DNA of 64,000 bases from CADCTB01 sp964479465 (GCA_964479465.1 CAYZMG010000011.1:1-64000), one strand, 5' to 3'. Shown: positions 27,805 through 37,180, numbered from the stretch's first letter. Numbers and translations are program-made. The notes: generated from the sequence alone by a model not told the origin.

Positions 27805-28584
27805 ATGGGAACCGTGCTCGACCGCATCGTCGCCGCCCATCGGGAGGCGGCGGCGGCCGACACCCGGGACGCCGGCCAGCTGAGGGAACAGGCTGAGGCG
27901 GCGCCGGCGCCCCGCAAGTTTCGCAAGTCGATGGGCCGGTGGGGCCTGGACGTCATCGCCGAGGTCAAGCGCCGGTCGCCGTCCAAGGGCGACATCGCCC
28001 CCGACCTCGACCCCACCACCTTGGCCCAGGCCTACGCCGCCGGCGGCGCCGTGGCGCTGTCCGTCCTCACCGACAGGGAGTTCTTCGGCGGCTCGCCGGA
28101 GGACCTGGTCGCGGCTCGCGATGCCACCAACCTGCCGGTGCTGCGCAAGGACTTTACCGTCGACGAGCGCGACATCTACGACGCGCGCATCATGGGCGCC
28201 GATGCCGTGCTGCTGATCGTCGCCGCCCTCACCGACGACGAGCTGAAGACGTTCCGCGCCCTAGCGCACGATCTGGGCATGGCCGCCCTGGTGGAGATCC
28301 ACGATGCGGACGAGCTCAAGCGGTCGCTCCCGGCGCACCCGGACATGATCGGGGTCAACCAACGGGACCTGCGCACGTTCGAGGTCGACAAGACCCTGGC
28401 CGTGCGGCTGTCCCGCTCCATCCCGAGCGGCATGCTGAAAGTGGCCGAGTCCGGTATCACCGACGCCAAGGAACTGGTGCGACTGCGCGACGCCGGCTAC
28501 GACGGCGCCCTCGTCGGCGAGCACCTCGTCACCGCACCCGACCCTGCAGAGGCACTACGGCGGTTGAGAGAAGGGACCACATGA
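27805..28584 (+). CDS. trpC: Indole-3-glycerol-phosphate synthase
   Basis: 259 residues from ATG 27805 (MGTVLDRIVAAHREAAAAD). It closes the indole ring from CdRP with loss of CO2 and water. Family landmarks are VIAEVKRRSPSKGDI (catalytic Lys and phosphate site), LSVLTDREFFGGS, LRKDFTVDERDIYDAR, GVNQRDLRTFEVD and VAESGITDAKEL. It ends in an ATGA overlap with the next trpB-like gene. Confidence 0.96.
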   Translation: MGTVLDRIVAAHREAAAADTRDAGQLREQAEAAPAPRKFRKSMGRWGLDVIAEVKRRSPSKGDIAPDLDPTTLAQAYAAGGAVALSVLTDREFFGGSPEDLVAARDATNLPVLRKDFTVDERDIYDARIMGADAVLLIVAALTDDELKTFRALAHDLGMAALVEIHDADELKRSLPAHPDMIGVNQRDLRTFEVDKTLAVRLSRSIPSGMLKVAESGITDAKELVRLRDAGYDGALVGEHLVTAPDPAEALRRLREGTT

Positions 28585-29846
28585 GCACGATCGACCGCTG
28601 GACGCTGCCCGCCGACCGCATCCCGCCGGCGTGGTTCAACGTCGTTCCCCATCTGCCGACCCCGCTGCAGCCGCCGCTGCACCCGGGCACCCGCCAGCCG
28701 GTCGGCCCCGACGACCTGGCCCCGCTGTTCCCCATGGCCCTGATCGGCCAGGAGGTCACCGCCGAGCCTTGGGTTGACGTCCCCGGCGAGGTGCTCGACG
28801 TGCTGCGCACGTGGCGGCCGACGCCCCTGGTCCGCGCCCGCCGGCTCGAGGAAGCCCTGGGCACGCCGGCCCGCATCTACTTCAAGGACGAGTCGGTTTC
28901 GCCGGCGGGCTCGCACAAGCCCAACACCGCCATCGCCCAGGCCTTTTACAACAAGCAGGAAGGCATGACCCGCCTGGCCACTGAGACCGGCGCCGGCCAG
29001 TGGGGGAGCGCCCTTTCCCTCGCCTGCGCCCTCTTCGGCATGGAGTGCAAGGTCTACATGGTGCGCTCGTCGTACCAGCAGAAGCCCTACCGGCGGATCA
29101 TGATCGAGACGTGGGGCGGCTCGGTCGTCCCCTCGCCTGTCGACGACGAAGGCCACCCCGGATCGCTCGGCACCGCCATCAGCGACGCCGTGCGCGACGC
29201 TGCCACCCGCGAGGACACCCACTACGCCCTCGGCTCGGTCCTCAACCACGTCCTGCTCCATCAGACCGTCATCGGCCTCGAGGCCAAGGAGCAATTGGCC
29301 TTGGCCGGCGAGGACCTGCCCGACGTCGTCATCGGCAGCTGCGGCGGCGGCTCCAACCTGGCCGGCATCGCCCTGCCCTTCGTGCCCGACGCCGGCGTGC
29401 GGCTGGTAGCCGTCGAGCCCTCGTCGTGCCCCACGCTGACCGCCGGCCGGTTCGACTACGACTTCGGCGACACCGCCGGCATGACGCCGCTGCTGGCCAT
29501 GTACACCCTGGGCCACGACTTCGTGCCCCCGTCCATCCACGCCGGCGGCCTCCGCTACCACGGGGACGCCCCGATCATCTCCAACCTGGTCCAGGCGGGC
29601 CGCATGGAGGCGATGGCCTACCCCCAGGGCAAGGTGTTCGAGGCCGCCGTCCAGTTCGCCCGCACCCAGGGCTCCATCCCGGCGCCCGAGACGGCGCACG
29701 CCATCCGCGCTGCCGTCGACGAGGCTTTGCTGGCCAAGGAGGAGGGCACGGAGAAGGTGATCCTCTTCTCCTACTCCGGCCACGGCCTGCTCGACCTCGC
29801 CGCCTACGACGACTTCCTCAACGACCGCCTCGACGGCCTGACTTAA
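28581..29846 (+). CDS. TrpB2-type tryptophan synthase beta chain
   Basis: 421 residues from ATG 28581. It belongs to the TrpB2 (TrpB-like) group, longer at the N-terminus than TrpB1. It has KDESVSPAGSHKPNTAIAQAF (the PLP Lys is in SHKPN), TETGAGQWGSAL, GSCGGGSNLAGIA and FSYSGHGLLDLAAYD. TrpB2 proteins make tryptophan from indole and serine, often without TrpA; some have been suggested to salvage indole or act as serine deaminases. It overlaps trpC by four bases. A TrpB1 gene follows at 31.5 kb, so the cluster encodes both forms. A strong GC hairpin lies just after the stop. Confidence 0.93.
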   Translation: MSTIDRWTLPADRIPPAWFNVVPHLPTPLQPPLHPGTRQPVGPDDLAPLFPMALIGQEVTAEPWVDVPGEVLDVLRTWRPTPLVRARRLEEALGTPARIYFKDESVSPAGSHKPNTAIAQAFYNKQEGMTRLATETGAGQWGSALSLACALFGMECKVYMVRSSYQQKPYRRIMIETWGGSVVPSPVDDEGHPGSLGTAISDAVRDAATREDTHYALGSVLNHVLLHQTVIGLEAKEQLALAGEDLPDVVIGSCGGGSNLAGIALPFVPDAGVRLVAVEPSSCPTLTAGRFDYDFGDTAGMTPLLAMYTLGHDFVPPSIHAGGLRYHGDAPIISNLVQAGRMEAMAYPQGKVFEAAVQFARTQGSIPAPETAHAIRAAVDEALLAKEEGTEKVILFSYSGHGLLDLAAYDDFLNDRLDGLT

Positions 29847-29872
29847 CGGGAGGGGGGCAGGCCCCCCTCCCG
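29847..29872 (+). terminator. Strong hairpin after trpB2, terminator-like
   Basis: CGGGAGGGGGGC (29847-29858) pairs with GCCCCCCTCCCG (29861-29872), a 12-bp nearly loopless GC stem directly after the stop codon. No run of T follows, so the type is uncertain. It would separate the trpC-trpB2 pair from the downstream genes, in line with the convergent gene that follows. Confidence 0.6.
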
Positions 29873-29996
29873 GCCTCCCCCAGGAATGCCGGCCTCCCGG
29901 CCGGCGAGGAGCCATCCGTGGTGGCCGTCTTCGACGGCGGCGGCGGCCGGCTCGAAAAACCTGTCACGATGTCGCGAGTTCCAGCGCCAGAGTCAG

Positions 29997-30806
29997 CTAA
30001 GGCAGCTTCAGCAGGCCGGGCAGGCGGAAGGCTAGCCACGGCTTGCGGCCCCACGGGAAGACCTGCATCTTCAGCACCGGGCCGGCGAGCCCGACACGGT
30101 GCCAGGCCAGCAGCATGATGGCCCGCGGGTCGGCCCACAGGTGGCAGTCCACAGGGCGGTCGGAGGGGTCCTCGATCACCAGGCCACCTTTCTCGAAGAC
30201 GAAGAACCACCGCCCACCGCCCCGCACGCGGATGTCGTAGGTGGCCCGCACGCCGGTGGCCTTCACCGGATGCACGGCGAACTCCGGCCGGCCCAGCGAC
30301 CGGTACATGGGGCAGATGAAGCCCTCGAAGGCCAAGCGGGCGTCGCGCTGGAGAATCTTCCAGCGACCGCCGGCCAGGTCGAGGCCGTGGACCATCGACT
30401 CGTTGAGGATGTGGCCGGCCAGCGCCGTCGCCGTCACCTTGACCCCACCGACCCACAGCCGGGGCTCGGCACCGGTCATGGTCCTGGCCAGCCCGAGGAA
30501 GCCGGCGGCGGCGCGCTCCACCCGGTCGGCCAGCGCCGGCGGGTCGCAGACCGCCTCGTCGCGCACCTTGGCCTGGGTCAGCTCGCCCAGGTCGGCGAGG
30601 TCGTCCAGGGGGGGAGGGACCTGGTTGAGCAGGTCGAGGTCGACCTCGTAGACGTGGGTGATGTGAGCCGCCAGCTGGCCCTTGGTCCACACCCCCAGCG
30701 CCGGCGCGTCGGGGTCGGGGATCGAGCGGATCAGGGACGAGATGCGGCCGGCCATCGACTCGACCGCCCCGAGTGCGTCGGCCCAGTCGACCGGAGTCGG
30801 GGGCAT
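29997..30806 (-). CDS. Maleylpyruvate-isomerase-family, mycothiol-dependent-type protein
   Basis: 269 residues from the ATG at 30806 (MPPTPVDWADALGAVES). The N-terminal helical domain (about 1-150) matches the mycothiol-dependent maleylpyruvate isomerase (MDMPI)/DinB-like fold: WTKGQLAAHITHVYEVD with its metal-type His, then LAGHILNESMVHGLDLA with further His. The C-terminal alpha/beta part carries FVFEKGGLVIEDPSDRPVDCHLWADPRAIMLLAWHR. The reaction is not known; the presence of mshD makes mycothiol use reasonable. It is divergent from trpF, 36 bases apart. Confidence 0.82.
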   Translation of the reverse strand: MPPTPVDWADALGAVESMAGRISSLIRSIPDPDAPALGVWTKGQLAAHITHVYEVDLDLLNQVPPPLDDLADLGELTQAKVRDEAVCDPPALADRVERAAAGFLGLARTMTGAEPRLWVGGVKVTATALAGHILNESMVHGLDLAGGRWKILQRDARLAFEGFICPMYRSLGRPEFAVHPVKATGVRATYDIRVRGGGRWFFVFEKGGLVIEDPSDRPVDCHLWADPRAIMLLAWHRVGLAGPVLKMQVFPWGRKPWLAFRLPGLLKLP

Positions 30807-30842
30807 GGCCGGCAAGTGAAGCACATCCAGTACCGTCGAGGG

Positions 30843-31493
30843 GTGTTCGTCAAGATCGAGGGCATGACCAACGAGGCAGACGCCCTGTTGGCCGTGGCCA
30901 TGGGGGCCGACGCCGTGGGGTTCGTCTTCGCGCCGTCGCCTCGGCAGATCGCCCCTGGCATCGCGTCGGACATCGTCAAACGCCTGCCGCCGGAGATCAT
31001 GACCGTCGGCGTGTTCCGGGACGAAGCGCCGGCCCGGGTGGTGGAGATCGTCAATACGGTCGGCCTCCGGGCCGCCCAGCTCCACGGTCACGAGACCGCC
31101 GATCAGGCCCGGTGGGTCCGTGAGCGGGTGCCGTTTCTCTTCCAGGCTTTCCCTGCCGGCGCACCGGCCGTAGCCCGCGCTGCGGACTACGGGGCCGACG
31201 TGATCATCCTCGACGCGCCCAGCCCCGGCTCCGGGCAGATCTTCGACTGGACACTCGCCGAGGTCCCCGACGGGCTGCGCCTGATGCTGGCCGGCGGCCT
31301 CACGCCCGACAACGTGATCGAGGCCATCGCGCGGGTCCACCCGTGGGGGGTCGACGTGGCCAGCGGCGTGGAGAAGTCGCCGGGGGTCAAGGATCCGGTC
31401 AAGGTGCGGGCGTTCATCAAGGCGGCCAAGTCGACCGAAGTGCCAGAGTACGAGTCGACCGCCGCCGCCCCCTTCGACCAGGACGATTTCTAG
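30843..31493 (+). CDS. trpF: Phosphoribosylanthranilate isomerase-like, catalytic Cys replaced by Glu
   Basis: 216 residues from GTG 30843. It isomerises N-(5-phosphoribosyl)anthranilate to CdRP. The usual start VKICGITN reads VKIEGMTN here: the catalytic general-base Cys (Cys7 in Thermotoga maritima TrpF) is Glu6. The general-acid Asp is kept (Asp124 in VIILDAPSPGSG), as are FDWTLAEVP, LAGGLTPDNV and the phosphate-binding end GVDVASGVEKSPG. The C-terminus is extended by an acidic tail. Its stop abuts the ATG of trpB. Activity is uncertain because of the Cys change; Glu could still act as base. Confidence 0.88.
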   Translation: MFVKIEGMTNEADALLAVAMGADAVGFVFAPSPRQIAPGIASDIVKRLPPEIMTVGVFRDEAPARVVEIVNTVGLRAAQLHGHETADQARWVRERVPFLFQAFPAGAPAVARAADYGADVIILDAPSPGSGQIFDWTLAEVPDGLRLMLAGGLTPDNVIEAIARVHPWGVDVASGVEKSPGVKDPVKVRAFIKAAKSTEVPEYESTAAAPFDQDDF

Positions 31494-32675
<1,182 letters not shown>

Positions 32676-32685
32676 CCGCAGAGCT

Positions 32686-32708
32686 ACTGTATGCATGGAA
32701 CATACAGT
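32686..32708 (+). promoter_or_regulatory. Perfect inverted repeat, likely PadR operator
   Basis: ACTGTATG (32686-32693) and CATACAGT (32701-32708) are exact reverse complements with a 7-base spacer. It starts ten bases after the trpB stop and lies 20 bases ahead of the PadR-like gene start. PadR-family regulators often bind such AT-richer inverted repeats in their own promoters, so this is a likely autoregulatory operator in an otherwise GC-rich region. Confidence 0.7.
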
Positions 32709-32728
32709 GGCGAAGGGGAGCTGCGGCG

Positions 32729-33073
32729 GTGGGACACGATTTCGAGAGAGACGTTGCACATCCGAGGGCGCTGCTGGCGCCCTGCCTTCTCCTGCTCCTC
32801 GCCGAGGCCCCGGGCCACGGCTACGAGCTGATGGAGCGCCTCAAGCCGCTCGGGTTCGACTGGGGAGGGCCGGGCCCCATCTACCGGGAGCTGCGCTCGC
32901 TCGAGAACGCCGGCCTGGTGGCCTCGGCGTGGTCGGCGCCGCGCGCCGGCCCCGTGCCCAGGGTGTACGAGCTCACCACTGACGGACGGAAGTCCCTCGA
33001 CCGCTGTGCCGACAATGTGGTCGAGCTGTCGGGCCTGCTGACCCAGTTCCTGGGCCGGCACCGCGCCCTCTGA
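32729..33073 (+). CDS. PadR-family transcriptional regulator
   Basis: 114 residues from GTG 32729, with a good ribosome-binding site (AAGGGGAG, eight bases ahead). PadR winged-helix pattern: LLLLLAEAPGHGYELMERLKPLGFDWGGPGPIYRELRSLENAGLV and YELTTDGRKSLDR, the recognition helix plus wing. The short C-terminal helix serves dimerisation (VVELSGLLTQFLGRH). It sits between trpB and trpA with its own operator-like repeat, so it may control trpA or the whole cluster. The effector is unknown. Confidence 0.88.
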   Translation: MGHDFERDVAHPRALLAPCLLLLLAEAPGHGYELMERLKPLGFDWGGPGPIYRELRSLENAGLVASAWSAPRAGPVPRVYELTTDGRKSLDRCADNVVELSGLLTQFLGRHRAL

Positions 33074-33100
33074 CCCGAGCCCTCTGACACAGTACGGGGC

Positions 33101-33874
33101 GTGAACATCGAGTCGGCGCTGCGCGCCAAGCGTGACGCCGGCGGCAAGCTCCTCGTGCCCTACGTCACCGGCGGGCTGCACGACGACTGGGTGCAGGTCG
33201 TCGAGGCCGTGGCCGCGGCCGGCGCCGACGCCGTCGAGGTCGGCCTGCCCTTCTCCGATCCCGTGATGGACGGGCCCGTCATCCAGGAGGCCTCCCAGCG
33301 GGCGCTGGCCGCCGGCGCCACCCCCCAGTCGATCCTCGCCGGGTTGGCCCGGGTCGACGTCGACATTCCATTGGTCGTCATGACCTACTACAACATCGTG
33401 TTCCGGGCCGGCCACCGTCGCTTCGCCCGTTCGCTGGTCGAGCAGGGAGTGTCGGGGGCCATCGTCCCGGACCTTCCCCTCGTCGAGCTCGACGAGTGGA
33501 GCCGCGCTGCGGACGAGGCCGGCGTCGAGACCATCCTGCTCGTGGCGCCGAACACGCCCGATGCCACCCTGGCGGAGATCTGCGCCCGCAGCCACGGTTG
33601 GATCTACGGGGTGGCGGTGATGGGGGTCACCGGCGAGCGGTCGGAGTTGGCCTCCACGGCCGCCGCCCTGGGCCGGCGGCTCAAGGCCGCCACCGACAAG
33701 CCGGTGCTACTCGGCGTCGGGGTGAGCACGCCGGCGCAGGCCGCCGAGGCCACCGCGGATGCCGACGGGGTGATCGTCGGCTCCGCCCTCGTGCGCCGTC
33801 TGCTGGAGGGCGCCGGCCCCGATGGCGCGGCGGAGTTCGTGGCCCAGCTTCGCGCCGGCCTGGATTCGACGTAA
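33101..33874 (+). CDS. trpA: Tryptophan synthase alpha chain
   Basis: 257 residues from GTG 33101 (MNIESALRAKRDAGGKLLVPYVTGG). It splits indole-glycerol phosphate and channels indole to TrpB. The catalytic Glu is in AVEVGLPFSDPVMDGP and the catalytic Asp in GAIVPDLPLVE. GVGVSTPAQA and DGVIVGSALV form the phosphate site. It is separated from the PadR gene by 27 bases and from fabD by 32 bases. Confidence 0.96.
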   Translation: MNIESALRAKRDAGGKLLVPYVTGGLHDDWVQVVEAVAAAGADAVEVGLPFSDPVMDGPVIQEASQRALAAGATPQSILAGLARVDVDIPLVVMTYYNIVFRAGHRRFARSLVEQGVSGAIVPDLPLVELDEWSRAADEAGVETILLVAPNTPDATLAEICARSHGWIYGVAVMGVTGERSELASTAAALGRRLKAATDKPVLLGVGVSTPAQAAEATADADGVIVGSALVRRLLEGAGPDGAAEFVAQLRAGLDST

Positions 33875-33906
33875 CCCTTTCTGGCACCCCCGGGTCGGAA
33901 CGTTCG

Positions 33907-34806
33907 GTGGCCATCGCAGTTCTCTTCCCCGGGCAGGGGACGCAGACCCCCGGTATGGGCGTGCCTTGGCGTTCCTCGCCGGAATGGAACATCGTGGAAA
34001 GGGCCGAGAAGGCTCTCGACCTGCCGTTGGCCCACCTCCTGCTCGACGCTACCGCCGAGGAGCTGAGCCGGACCCGGGAGGCGCAGCTCTCGGTGCTCCT
34101 GGCCTCGCTGATGGCCTGGGAGGCCCTGCGGGACCGGATCGAGGCGCCCGTCGCCTTCGCCGGCCATTCCCTGGGCCAGATCACCGCCCTCATTGCGTCG
34201 GGAGCGCTCAATCTCGCTGACGGGGTGGCCCTGGCCGTCGCCCGGGCCGACTGCACCCAGGCCGCCGCCGACGCCACCCCCGGCCGCATGGCCGCCCTGA
34301 TCGGCGCCGACATCGACTCTGCCGAGAAGGCCTGCACCGACAACGACGCCTGGGTGGCCAACGACAACGCTCCCGGCCAGGTGGTCATCGGTGGCACCGC
34401 CGAGGGCATCGAAGCGGCCACCGCCCGCGCCGGCGACCTCGGTGTGCGCCGGGTGATCGCCCTCAACGTGGGCGCCGCCTTCCACACGCCGCTGATGCAG
34501 GCCGCCGCCGACGCGCTGGCGCCCACGCTGGCCTCGACTCCCTTCGCCGTCCCCTCGGCGCCGGTCATCTCCAACACTGACGCCCGGCCCTACGCCGGCG
34601 CCGGCGGCTGGCCCCAGCGGCTCGGCGACCATCTGGTTTCCACCGTCCGCTGGCGCTCCACGTTGGAGACGCTGGTCGAGATGGGTAGCACTTCATTCAT
34701 AGAGGTCGGCCCCGGCAACGTCCTCGCCGGCCTCGCCAAACGCACCGTCGGCGCCGCTGTCACCCTGCGCAGCGTCACGGTCCCCACCGATGCGGAGGAC
34801 GCATAG
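33907..34806 (+). CDS. fabD: Malonyl-CoA:ACP transacylase
   Basis: 299 residues from GTG 33907 (VAIAVLFPGQGTQTPGMG). It moves malonyl from CoA to acyl carrier protein. The nucleophile Ser88 is in AFAGHSLGQ; an Arg pair in EEL-SRTREAQLSVL and the catalytic His in AAFHTPLM also match. It opens the type II fatty-acid synthesis cluster. The next gene starts one base after the stop. Confidence 0.95.
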   Translation: MAIAVLFPGQGTQTPGMGVPWRSSPEWNIVERAEKALDLPLAHLLLDATAEELSRTREAQLSVLLASLMAWEALRDRIEAPVAFAGHSLGQITALIASGALNLADGVALAVARADCTQAAADATPGRMAALIGADIDSAEKACTDNDAWVANDNAPGQVVIGGTAEGIEAATARAGDLGVRRVIALNVGAAFHTPLMQAAADALAPTLASTPFAVPSAPVISNTDARPYAGAGGWPQRLGDHLVSTVRWRSTLETLVEMGSTSFIEVGPGNVLAGLAKRTVGAAVTLRSVTVPTDAEDA

Positions 34807-35079
34807 ATGGAAACCGGCACGATCCACGGCGAGACCCTGGCGGTCCCAGAACGGGTCATCGTGGCGCCGGCCCCCGGCACGTTCCGCCCGGTCGAGCCGG
34901 GCGACATCGCCGCCGAGCTCTCCGTCGAGGCGGAGCAGGTCATCGGCTTCGTGGAGGGCAAGGGCCACTCCACGCCTGTGCGCTCGCCGTTCGGCGGCAA
35001 GCTCATGGGCCTCCTCGCCCACGCCGGCGAGCGCGTGCGTGAAGGCCAGCCTGTGGCCTGGCTACGCTGCGCCCATTGA
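34807..35079 (+). CDS. Biotin/lipoyl-carrier-like domain protein with altered lysine site
   Basis: A 90-residue protein between fabD and fabH. The second half folds like a biotinyl/lipoyl domain: EQVIGFVEGKGHSTPVRSPFGGKLMGLLAHAGERVREGQPVAWLR, where VRSPFGGKL and GERVREGQP are the usual strand-turn motifs. The modified lysine in carriers is in VEAMKM; here the stretch reads VEGKGH (residues 49-54), so the usual lysine position holds Gly54's neighbour Gly and the only Lys (Lys52) is one place earlier. It may be a non-modified relative or a shifted site. The position suggests a link with acyl-CoA carboxylase or ACP chemistry. It overlaps fabH by four bases. Confidence 0.75.
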   Translation: METGTIHGETLAVPERVIVAPAPGTFRPVEPGDIAAELSVEAEQVIGFVEGKGHSTPVRSPFGGKLMGLLAHAGERVREGQPVAWLRCAH

Positions 35080-36062
35080 CCGGCCTGAACGTAGCCATCG
35101 CCGGCGTGGGGATGGCGGTCCCGGAACGCCGGGTCACCAACTTCGACCTCTCCAAGACCGTCGACACCAACGACGAGTGGATCCGTGAGCGCACCGGCAT
35201 CGTCGAACGGCGGGTCGCGGGCGAGGGTGAGTCCACCGCCAGCCTGGCGATCGAGGCGGGGCTCGCCGCCATCAAGGACGCCGGCCTCGACGCCGCCGAC
35301 ATCGGGCTGTGCATCGTGGCGACCTGCACCTCCGAGCAACCGATCCCCCCGACCAGCTCATTCGTGCAGGACGGCCTCGGGCTTCGCTGCGGCGCCTTCG
35401 ACATCGACGCCGCCTGTTCGGGCTTCGTCTACGCCCTCGTCGCCGGCGCCTCGATGGTCGCCACCGGCGCGTGCGGGCCGGTGCTCGTCATCGGGGCTGA
35501 GACGCTCACCCGGGTCGTCGATCCGCTCGATCGGTCGACGGTCATTCTGTTCGGCGACGGGGCCGGCGCGGTCGTCCTGATCCCGAGTTCCGAACCGAGC
35601 CTGCTGGCCTGGGACCTCGGCTGCGACGGTTCCCTGACCGGCCTCCTCGGCATCCCCGCCGGCGGCAGCCGCATGCCGGCGACGCCCGAGACCCTCGCCG
35701 CCGGCGAGCACTGGCTGAAAATGGACGGACGCGAGGTGTTCCGGCGTGCGGTCCGTGTGATCGTCGACTCTGCCCGCCTCACCCTCGACCAGGCCGGCGT
35801 GACCGCGGACGACATCGCGCTTTTCGTACCACATCAAGCAAATCTGCGCATTATCGACTCGGCGGCGGGCAAGCTCGGCATCCCGCCGGAGCGTTGCTTC
35901 GTCAACATCGACCGCTACGGCAACACCTCCGCGGCGTCGGTGCCCATCGCCCTGGCGGAAGCGGCCGAAGCCGGACGGCTGAACCCGGGCGATCTCGTGC
36001 TGCTGTCGGGCTTCGGGGCCGGGATGTCCTGGGCCAGTGCCATCGTCAAGTGGAACCGGTAG
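35076..36062 (+). CDS. fabH: Beta-ketoacyl-ACP synthase III
   Basis: 328 residues from TTG 35076 (TTGA overlap with the gene before). It starts fatty-acid chains by condensing acyl-CoA with malonyl-ACP. The catalytic triad is visible: Cys114 (DIDAACSGFVYAL), His in FVPHQANLRI and Asn in DRYGNTSAASVP. NDEWIRERTGIVERR is the CoA-binding N-terminal block. The start codon of fabG overlaps its stop by one base. Confidence 0.95.
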   Translation: MTGLNVAIAGVGMAVPERRVTNFDLSKTVDTNDEWIRERTGIVERRVAGEGESTASLAIEAGLAAIKDAGLDAADIGLCIVATCTSEQPIPPTSSFVQDGLGLRCGAFDIDAACSGFVYALVAGASMVATGACGPVLVIGAETLTRVVDPLDRSTVILFGDGAGAVVLIPSSEPSLLAWDLGCDGSLTGLLGIPAGGSRMPATPETLAAGEHWLKMDGREVFRRAVRVIVDSARLTLDQAGVTADDIALFVPHQANLRIIDSAAGKLGIPPERCFVNIDRYGNTSAASVPIALAEAAEAGRLNPGDLVLLSGFGAGMSWASAIVKWNR

Positions 36063-36805
36063 TGAGCGGGCGCATCGCTCTGGTCACCGGCGGGTCCAAG
36101 GGCATCGGCCGGGCCGTGGCGCTGGCTCTGGCCGAGTCGGGCCATCGGGTGGCCGTTGGCTGCGCGTCGGACAAAGCCGGCGCAGACGATACCTGCGCCG
36201 CCATCGAGGCCCTCGGCGCGGAAGCCCTGGCCTTCCAGGCGGACATCTCCGACCCGGCAGCCGTCGACGCCGCCTTCGGCCAGGTCGAGACGACCTGGGG
36301 CAAGGTCGAGGTCCTGGTGGCCAACGCCGGTGTCACTGCCGACGGCCTCGCCCTGCGTATGACCGACGACCAGTGGAACCGGGTGCTGCGGACGAACCTC
36401 GACGGCACCTTCTTTACGATGCGCCGGGCCATGCCCGGCATGGTGCGGGCCCGCTGGGGCCGGATGATCGCCATGAGCTCGGTGGTCGCCCTCACCGGCG
36501 CCGCCGGCCAGGCCAACTACGCCGCGGCCAAGGCCGGCCTCGTCGGCCTGAGCCGGGCGCTGGCCCGGGAGCTCGGCGGGCGGGGCGTGACCGTGAACGT
36601 GGTGGCCCCGGGACCGATCACGACGGCGATGACCGACGCGGTCAGCGAGGCGCGCCGGGCCGAGATGACCACCGCCGTGCCCCTCGGCCGCTTCGGCACG
36701 CCCGAGGAGGTCGCCGCGGTAGTGGCGTTCCTGGCCTCCGACGCGGCAGGCTATGTGACTGGCTCGGTGATCCCCGTCGACGGCGGCCTGGGGATGGGCC
36801 ACTAA
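36062..36805 (+). CDS. fabG: 3-oxoacyl-ACP reductase
   Basis: 247 residues from GTG 36062 (VSGRIALVTGGSKGIGRAVAL). A short-chain dehydrogenase that reduces beta-ketoacyl-ACP with NADPH. It has the dinucleotide motif GGSKGIG (10-16), NAGVTADGL, the catalytic Ser in MSSVVALTG and Tyr-Lys in NYAAAKAG, then VAPGPITTAMTD and YVTGSVIPVDGGLGMGH. Belongs to the fab cluster; acpP follows after 37 bases. Confidence 0.95.
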   Translation: MSGRIALVTGGSKGIGRAVALALAESGHRVAVGCASDKAGADDTCAAIEALGAEALAFQADISDPAAVDAAFGQVETTWGKVEVLVANAGVTADGLALRMTDDQWNRVLRTNLDGTFFTMRRAMPGMVRARWGRMIAMSSVVALTGAAGQANYAAAKAGLVGLSRALARELGGRGVTVNVVAPGPITTAMTDAVSEARRAEMTTAVPLGRFGTPEEVAAVVAFLASDAAGYVTGSVIPVDGGLGMGH

Positions 36806-36842
36806 ATTTTGACTGATCAGACAAGCGTGGAGGCACACGAAC

Positions 36843-37103
36843 ATGGACCGCGACGGAATTCTCGAGATGCTGACCGACGCCGCGGTCGAGGTGATGGACG
36901 TCGACCGTGATGCCGTCACCCCCGAGGCTCGCTTCGTCGAGGACCTCAACGGTGACAGCCTGAGCGTGCTGGATATCCTGGAGATCCTCCAGGAGAAGCT
37001 CGACGTCGACCTGCCCACCGAATCATTCGATGGCGTCGGCACCGTGGGCCAGGCCGCCGACGTGATCACGGGGATCGTGTCGGAGAAGGCCGCCGCCGGA
37101 TGA
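36843..37103 (+). CDS. acpP: Acyl carrier protein
   Basis: 86 residues from ATG 36843, with GGAGG in the ribosome-binding site (about nine bases upstream). The phosphopantetheine Ser39 is in NGDSLSVLDILE, the normal DSL motif. The protein is strongly acidic, as expected of ACP, with an Ala/Gly tail. It carries growing acyl chains between the Fab enzymes. A 26-codon open frame overlaps its stop. Confidence 0.95.
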   Translation: MDRDGILEMLTDAAVEVMDVDRDAVTPEARFVEDLNGDSLSVLDILEILQEKLDVDLPTESFDGVGTVGQAADVITGIVSEKAAAG

Positions 37104-37180
37104 GCGAGCCGCAGGTGAGCGAACGAACAAGCACAGGCCACGTGTCAGCGGGGCAGCCGCCGAAGGCGGTGACCCGATGA
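37100..37180 (+). CDS. Possible 26-codon coupling ORF between acpP and fabF
   Basis: ATG at 37100 overlaps the acpP stop (ATGA), and its own TGA at 37178-37180 overlaps the fabF ATG (ATGA). The peptide (MSEPQVSERTSTGHVSAGQP and six more) is Ser/Thr/Pro-rich, looks like the repeat-type tails seen elsewhere here, and has no recognisable fold. It could be translated only to couple acpP and fabF expression. Without proteomics this is uncertain. Confidence 0.35.
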   Translation: MSEPQVSERTSTGHVSAGQPPKAVTR

